Assembly (NCBI RefSeq): GCF_936933875.1
Contig: NZ_CAKZIK010000079.1
Span: 1 to 43,896, forward strand
Direction: 5' to 3'
DNA from: an uncultured Chryseobacterium sp.
GTDB taxonomy: Bacteria > Bacteroidota > Bacteroidia > Flavobacteriales > Weeksellaceae
Length of the DNA stretch: 43,896 bases
Shown here: positions 40,313 to 43,896 of the stretch, in pieces
Numbering within the stretch: the stretch's first letter is position 1
How the letters are laid out: every line of letters starts with the position of its first letter
The notes under the pieces: generated by a model
Seen by the model: only the letters and a program-made list of their open reading frames with translations
Told to the model about the DNA's origin: nothing
Databases searched by the model: none
Translations under genes and position numbers: made by a program

Positions 40313-40693
40313 CAGTTTTCAATTTTTTTTCAGCATTCATTTCAGAGAATAAATTTCGGGCTAAAAAAGCACAAATCAAACAGATGATGTACAAAATTCC
40401 GGTTGCTATACTTGTGGAAATCTGTGTCGCCCTAAAACCAATTTTTTTAATCAGAATTCCGCCACTTAAAGAAACCACAACAGCTCCGGCTCTAAAAAGT
40501 GCAATCACCAAACCTGCATCAGAAAGACTTCTGTGTAATGACTGCGTGACGTAAACACTCATGAAAACTCTGCCATTGTTCCCATTCTGTTGATGAGCAT
40601 CACAAATGAAAGGAGCCAGTTTTTGCGGTTCAAATCACTGAAAGCGGTTTTGTAGGTGTTAAAGATTTTGTTCAGGATGATATCAGTCTTCAC
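40299..40693 (-). pseudogene. MFS transporter relic (frameshift and probable internal deletion)
   Basis: From a GTG at 40693 (after AGGA) the frame encodes MKTDIILNKIFNTYKTAFSD, then NWLLSFVMLINRMGTMA, a typical MFS start, and stops at TGA 40561-40559. The sequence continues in another frame from 40562 as MSVYVTQSLHRSLSDAGLVI. GCAGAGTTTTC at 40573-40563 has an AG doublet twice; removing one restores MGTMAVFMSVYVTQ, the expected MFS text. The second piece breaks off after GGILIKKIGFR and ends in one hydrophobic segment and a charged tail (AFLARNLFSEMNAEKKLK), that is, probably an internal deletion of the remaining helices. About 400 residues are expected and about 130 remain. Confidence 0.8.
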
Positions 40694-41024
40694 AAATCCT
40701 CAGAAATATGGAACGAATCTAAGCAATTAAATCACCGTAAACAAAGGCGGAAGCGCAACTTTACCGATTCTTAAAATTTAATTCATCTATAATTTTTGAT
40801 TTTTTTTAAAGCAAAGACCCAAAAAAGTTTTTGAAATTGAAAATTTCATGTTTTTAAGGCGGAAGGTTTTTGACTTTGTCCAAATTGAAAAATAATTTTT
40901 TTGATTAAAATAAAGCGAAGCGTCTTTGCGCCGTAATTTTGAATTTTCCCAATTAAAAAGCGGTTTGTGCCTTTGCGTTTAACTTTTCACATGGGATGTC
41001 TCCATCAAACAGTCATAATTTTCC
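40694..41024. repeat. Gene-free stretch upstream of purE with dispersed repeat text
   Basis: About 330 bp with no gene. AAGCAAAGACCCAAAAAAG at 40811, GCGAAGCGTCTTTGCGCCG at 40914 and GTGCCTTTGCGTTTAACTTT at 40967 are variants of one CTTTGCG(T/C) phrase, the first inverted. GAAATTGAAAATTTC at about 40835 is a 6-bp hairpin. The gap probably grew with the rearrangement that produced the MFS relic. Confidence 0.4.
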
Positions 41025-41032
41025 TATCTTTA
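41025..41032 (+). promoter_or_regulatory. Candidate -7 box for purE
   Basis: TATCTTTA, one mismatch (A for the final G) from TAnnTTTG, 21 bp before the ATG at 41053. No TTG at the expected distance. Confidence 0.35.
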
Positions 41033-41052
41033 CAAGAATAATAAAAAGTAAA

Positions 41053-41556
41053 ATGGTAGGAATTATTATGGGCAGCCAAAGCGATTTGGCAATTATGGAA
41101 CAAGCCGCAGATTTTCTAAAAAATTTGGAAATTCCTTATGAATTAACTGTCGTTTCAGCGCACAGAACACCAGAAAGAATGTTCGAGTATGCGAAATCTG
41201 CCAAAGAACGCGGTTTGAAAGTGATTATCGCAGGAGCAGGAGGAGCTGCACATTTGCCGGGAATGGTGGCAAGTTGCACCACTTTGCCTGTGATTGGTGT
41301 TCCGATTTTGTCTTCCAATTCTATTGATGGTTGGGATTCTGTTCTTTCGATTTTGCAGATGCCTTCCGGAATTCCTGTTGCCACAGTTGCTTTGAACGGC
41401 GCCGCCAATGCCGGAATTTTAGCCGCAAAAATTATTGGAACTGCTGACGAAAATGTTGCCGAAAAATTGCAGCATTATCAGGGTGTTTTAAAGGAGAAAG
41501 TCCTTGGAACGGTACATGAAATTAAGAGACAGCATCCGAATGGATTTGACTCGTAA
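41053..41556 (+). CDS. purE: 5-(carboxyamino)imidazole ribonucleotide mutase
   Basis: 167 residues from the ATG at 41053; an upstream ATG (40996) would add 19 residues that include the -7 box. Motifs: GIIMGSQSDLAIM (substrate phosphate loop), VVSAHRTPERM (catalytic His) and IIAGAGGAAHLPGMVA, followed by PSGIPVATVALNGAANAGIL, all class I PurE. It moves the carboxyl group of N5-CAIR to give CAIR, the step after PurK. purK lies 1.7 kb upstream on the same strand, split off by the exporter and the MFS relic. Confidence 0.94.
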   Translation: MVGIIMGSQSDLAIMEQAADFLKNLEIPYELTVVSAHRTPERMFEYAKSAKERGLKVIIAGAGGAAHLPGMVASCTTLPVIGVPILSSNSIDGWDSVLSILQMPSGIPVATVALNGAANAGILAAKIIGTADENVAEKLQHYQGVLKEKVLGTVHEIKRQHPNGFDS

Positions 41557-41622
41557 TTAAATTTGTAATTTCAAAATAGCATCTATCAATTGTTTTCACT
41601 TATTTTAATTGATTGTATCTTT

Positions 41623-41630
41623 TAAATTTG
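41623..41630 (+). promoter_or_regulatory. Candidate -7 box for dps
   Basis: TAAATTTG, an exact TAnnTTTG match, 15 bp before the dps ATG at 41646. No TTG at the standard -33 distance. Confidence 0.45.
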
Positions 41631-41645
41631 TATAAAATTATTGAT

Positions 41646-42122
41646 ATGAAAAATGCTAACATCATTGGTTTAAAGGAAGCCGACTGTAAAAACATCTCAG
41701 AGAAACTCAATACACTTTTAGCGAATTATTCCGTGTTCTATCAAAATACAAGAGGTGCACATTGGAATATTAAAGGTGACCAGTTCTTTACGCTTCACCC
41801 GAAATTTGAAGAACTGTACGACAGTTTGGTTCTGAAAATTGACGAAATCGCGGAAAGAATCCTTACTTTGGGAGCAACGCCTAACCACAATTATTCTGAT
41901 TATCTGAAACTTTCGCACATTAAGGAAAGCATAGAACTTTCTGACGGGACGAAATGTGTCGAAAATATTTTGAGTTCTTTTAAAGTGATTCTTGATTTGC
42001 AGCGTGAACTTTTGGATATTACCGACAAAGCCGGAGACGAAGGAACCAACTCGCAAATGAGCGGCTACATTACAGAACAGGAAAAAGAAGTTTGGATGTA
42101 CAGTTCTTACTTAGGAAAATAA
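41646..42122 (+). CDS. dps: Dps family DNA-binding/ferritin-like protein
   Basis: 158 residues from the ATG at 41646; an in-frame start at 41613 would add 11 residues and run through the -7 box. The four inter-subunit ferroxidase ligands are all present at the standard spacing: H39 (AHWNIKG), H51 (LHPKFEEL), D66 and E70 (KIDEIAERIL). It should form a 12-subunit cage that oxidises and stores iron with peroxide and protects DNA. The N-terminus has only a few positive residues, so strong DNA binding is uncertain. A strong terminator follows, and its last 12 bp overlap the convergent hydrolase gene. Confidence 0.92.
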   Translation: MKNANIIGLKEADCKNISEKLNTLLANYSVFYQNTRGAHWNIKGDQFFTLHPKFEELYDSLVLKIDEIAERILTLGATPNHNYSDYLKLSHIKESIELSDGTKCVENILSSFKVILDLQRELLDITDKAGDEGTNSQMSGYITEQEKEVWMYSSYLGK

Positions 42123-43289
42123 GAGAATCGCCAATAGGCGATTTTTTTTTTTTTGACAGAACAACCAAAGATAGGCATCGTCAAATTCACCGCGCCAATA
42201 ACCTTCGGTATGCGTTCCGTAATCGTCTATTTTTACTTTGATATTTTTTGCAGGAACACCTTCCTTCTTAAGATTTTCTACCGCTTTTGAAATTTCGGAA
42301 GACATCGTGTCCATCTCATTTTTTCCTGCTACAAAGTAGAATTTGGAATTACTGAGTTTCTTGTTATTTTTTCTGATGAAATAGTTTAGATCCTTTGAAG
42401 CAAACCAAAAAGCCGGACTGAAAATTCCCAATTTTCCAAAGGTATTTGGATATTTTACTCCTGCGTAAAGCGAAATCAAACCGCCCATCGAACTACCGAT
42501 TAAGCCGGTATATTTTGGCTGCTTCAATGTTCGGTAATGTTTGTCGATATAAGGTTTTAAAGTTTTCACCAAAAATTCGGTGTATTGGTCGCCTTCGCCA
42601 CCGCCGTATTTTGCATTTTTCCAAGGCGAATATTCATCGAGTCTGCTTTCGCCACCGTTTTCAATACCTACTACGATCACATCCTGTTTTCCTTCTTCAA
42701 ATAATTTGTTCAGCGTTTCATCAATTCCCCATTCACCCGAAAAAGAAGTAGCATCATTGAATAAATTCTGCGCATCATGCATATAAATTACAGGAAATTT
42801 TTTAGTACTTGTAGTATAGTTAGGAGGCAAATATATCCAAATTCTGCGCTCTTTGTTCAATTGCGGAATGAAAAAACTGTCGCTCAATAGTTTTACATTC
42901 TGTTGAACCGTGTTTTGCTTTACCACCGGATTTTGCCATGAAGTAATTCTGATATTTTCAGTTTGATTGTTTCCTTCAGAAGATAAAATACGGTTAGAAA
43001 TTTGATTTCCATTGCCGTCGCCTTCAACAGTTTCCCAGCTTCCACGCGTTAATTTATATTCAACTTTTTCCGAAATTTTAGGTAATGTGATAGAGTAGAT
43101 TCCCTTTTCATCAGGTTTCAGTTCGAATTTTTCATCTCCCGGATTCCAATTGTTCAAGGACGAAGCCATGAAAATTCGGGTATTTTTTTCTGTATTGGCG
43201 GGTAAAGAAACCACTTTTAAAGTTACCTGACTTAAAGCAAATTCACTCATAATCAATAAGATAAAAATGAAAAATTTAGAAAAGTTCAT
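42111..43289 (-). CDS. Secreted alpha/beta hydrolase, enterochelin-esterase/Fes-like
   Basis: 392 residues. A signal peptide (FSKFFIFILLIMSEFALS) precedes an immunoglobulin-like, CBM48-type domain (about 21-115; RIFMASSLNNWNPGDEKFEL) and a hydrolase of the esterase D/enterochelin esterase type (about 130-380): YLPPNYTTSTKKFPVIYMHD, then the nucleophile IGSSMGGLIS and the histidine near THTEGYWR. The CBM48-like domain makes glycan or siderophore esters possible substrates. The last 14 residues are read through the dps terminator: after LWLFCQ come three lysines encoded by part of a 13-A run, then NRLLAILLFS. The natural stop may be earlier. The second hydrolase is 10 bp upstream. Confidence 0.82.
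   Translation of the reverse strand: MNFSKFFIFILLIMSEFALSQVTLKVVSLPANTEKNTRIFMASSLNNWNPGDEKFELKPDEKGIYSITLPKISEKVEYKLTRGSWETVEGDGNGNQISNRILSSEGNNQTENIRITSWQNPVVKQNTVQQNVKLLSDSFFIPQLNKERRIWIYLPPNYTTSTKKFPVIYMHDAQNLFNDATSFSGEWGIDETLNKLFEEGKQDVIVVGIENGGESRLDEYSPWKNAKYGGGEGDQYTEFLVKTLKPYIDKHYRTLKQPKYTGLIGSSMGGLISLYAGVKYPNTFGKLGIFSPAFWFASKDLNYFIRKNNKKLSNSKFYFVAGKNEMDTMSSEISKAVENLKKEGVPAKNIKVKIDDYGTHTEGYWRGEFDDAYLWLFCQKKKNRLLAILLFS
42126..42154 (+). terminator. Intrinsic terminator of dps, inside the 3' end of a convergent gene
   Basis: AATCGCC, loop AATA, GGCGATT and 13 T in a row (42142-42154). The hairpin starts 3 bp after the dps stop. The same DNA encodes the last residues of the opposite-strand hydrolase (QKKKNRLLAIL), with the T-run read as lysine codons. 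Confidence 0.9.
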
Positions 43290-43299
43290 AAAGAAGAAA

Positions 43300-43896
43300 T
43301 TATTTAGCGAAGAAATCCATTAAGTCCATATAATTTTTTTGGTTCACGCCATGTCCGCTCATATATTCACGGAATGTGAAATAACAGCTCAATTCGTAGA
43401 GTAAATCTGCCGCTTTTCGTCCCCATTCCATCGGGATAATCGCATCGTCCGTTCCATGAGAAATGAAAAATCTTAAGTGCTGTAACTGTTTACGGTCTTT
43501 GGAAATGTCAGTTAATAATTTTTCTTCAGGATAACAGCTTAAACAAGCCACTTTCGAAAATAACTGTGGATTTTTTAAAGCCAAAGCATAGCTTAAAATT
43601 CCGCCCTGAGAAAATCCGCAGAGATGTGTGTCGCCCTTCAATCCGTATTGTTCACGGATATGGACGATATGCTCTAAAATGGCATTCATTGATTCTTTTG
43701 CCTGTTTTACATCCACAAATTCTTCAGGATTGTTGAAATTAATGTCGTACCAGGAAAATCCTTCGAAATCTGTTGAAAGTGGAGCTCTAAAACTCACCAC
43801 AATCCAGTCGTGAGGAAGAGTAGGAACGAAAGAAAACAAATCTTCTTCATTACTTCCGTATCCGTGAAGCATAAAAAGAATAGGTGTTTCCGGTGT
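43300..43896 (-). CDS. Alpha/beta hydrolase, phospholipase/carboxylesterase type (5' end beyond the window)
   Basis: 198 codons are visible; the start lies beyond base 43896 (the frame continues TPETPILFMLHGYG, so the methionine at 43872 is internal). LHGYGSNEEDLFSF is the oxyanion region, CGFSQGGIL the nucleophile elbow (GFSQGG), SHGTDDAIIP holds the catalytic aspartate and SGHGVNQK the histidine. The pattern fits carboxylesterase/phospholipase (YpfH-like) serine hydrolases. It lies 10 bp upstream of the CBM48-hydrolase gene, so the two are probably co-transcribed. Confidence 0.82.
   Translation of the reverse strand, partial: TPETPILFMLHGYGSNEEDLFSFVPTLPHDWIVVSFRAPLSTDFEGFSWYDINFNNPEEFVDVKQAKESMNAILEHIVHIREQYGLKGDTHLCGFSQGGILSYALALKNPQLFSKVACLSCYPEEKLLTDISKDRKQLQHLRFFISHGTDDAIIPMEWGRKAADLLYELSCYFTFREYMSGHGVNQKNYMDLMDFFAK

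Noticed and set aside
40996..41052. Longer purE starting at 40996
   Set aside because: The extra 19 residues contain the -7 box and do not resemble PurE; MVGIIMGSQSD is the normal start.
1..43896. CRISPR arrays, tRNA or rRNA genes, prophage
   Set aside because: No regularly spaced identical repeats, no cloverleaf-like or rRNA-like sequences and no phage structural genes seen by reading both strands.

Overview
The window is an AT-rich chromosomal segment from a member of the Bacteroidota, family Flavobacteriaceae/Weeksellaceae, most like Chryseobacterium or Kaistella. The evidence is the gene content (MoxR/Bat operon, YfhO, DUF4834, DUF6263, Smr-less MutS2, a mevalonate-pathway decarboxylase, a short isochorismate synthase), the scarcity of Shine-Dalgarno sequences, and repeated -7 boxes of the form TAnnTTTG, the Bacteroidota promoter signature. 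The content is mostly housekeeping. I see no rRNA, tRNA, CRISPR array, prophage or classical insertion sequence.

Layout. 1-1.8 kb: the 3' end of a LolC/E-type permease and a cysteine synthase/CBS-like gene ending in an intrinsic terminator. 1.9-9.1 kb, minus strand: glycosyltransferase, GxxExxY protein, YfhO membrane protein, DUF4834, DUF6263 lipoprotein, RlmB and DinB. 9.4-16.8 kb, plus strand: the complete aerotolerance-type operon moxR, DUF58, membrane-anchored helper, batA, batB, batC, batD, then MarC and a small membrane protein. 17.7-19.7 kb, minus: acyltransferase, hotdog thioesterase and isochorismate synthase (menaquinone). 19.7-20.0 kb: a compact unit holding a 20-residue peptide ORF between a promoter-like sequence and a near-ideal terminator. 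20.0-22.5 kb, minus: PspC / PadR / PspC operon. 22.8-25.9 kb, minus: ABC ATPase with a 93-residue membrane partner, and MutS2. 26.3-28.2 kb: Ung, a putative lipoprotein and DUF456. 28.2-35.1 kb, plus: MscS channel, PdxJ, hydrolase, epimerase, acyl-CoA ligase, mevalonate-diphosphate decarboxylase. 35.1-38.0 kb: GIY-YIG nuclease bracketed by palindromic repeats, VOC, DUF1543, a damaged NTF2-like gene, EEP phosphatase. 38.2-41.6 kb: purK and purE, separated by an oppositely oriented DMT exporter and a decayed MFS gene. 41.6-43.9 kb: Dps and two alpha/beta hydrolases.

The gene-free spaces carry at least six families of short dispersed, often palindromic repeats; one has become part of a glycosyltransferase reading frame and another brackets the GIY-YIG gene. 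The strongest candidates for something little described are the 20-residue peptide unit (19.73-19.93 kb) and the GIY-YIG/repeat association (35.1-35.6 kb). Gene decay is shown directly by the MFS relic (2-bp slip plus probable internal deletion) and by the NTF2-like gene that has lost its signal peptide.
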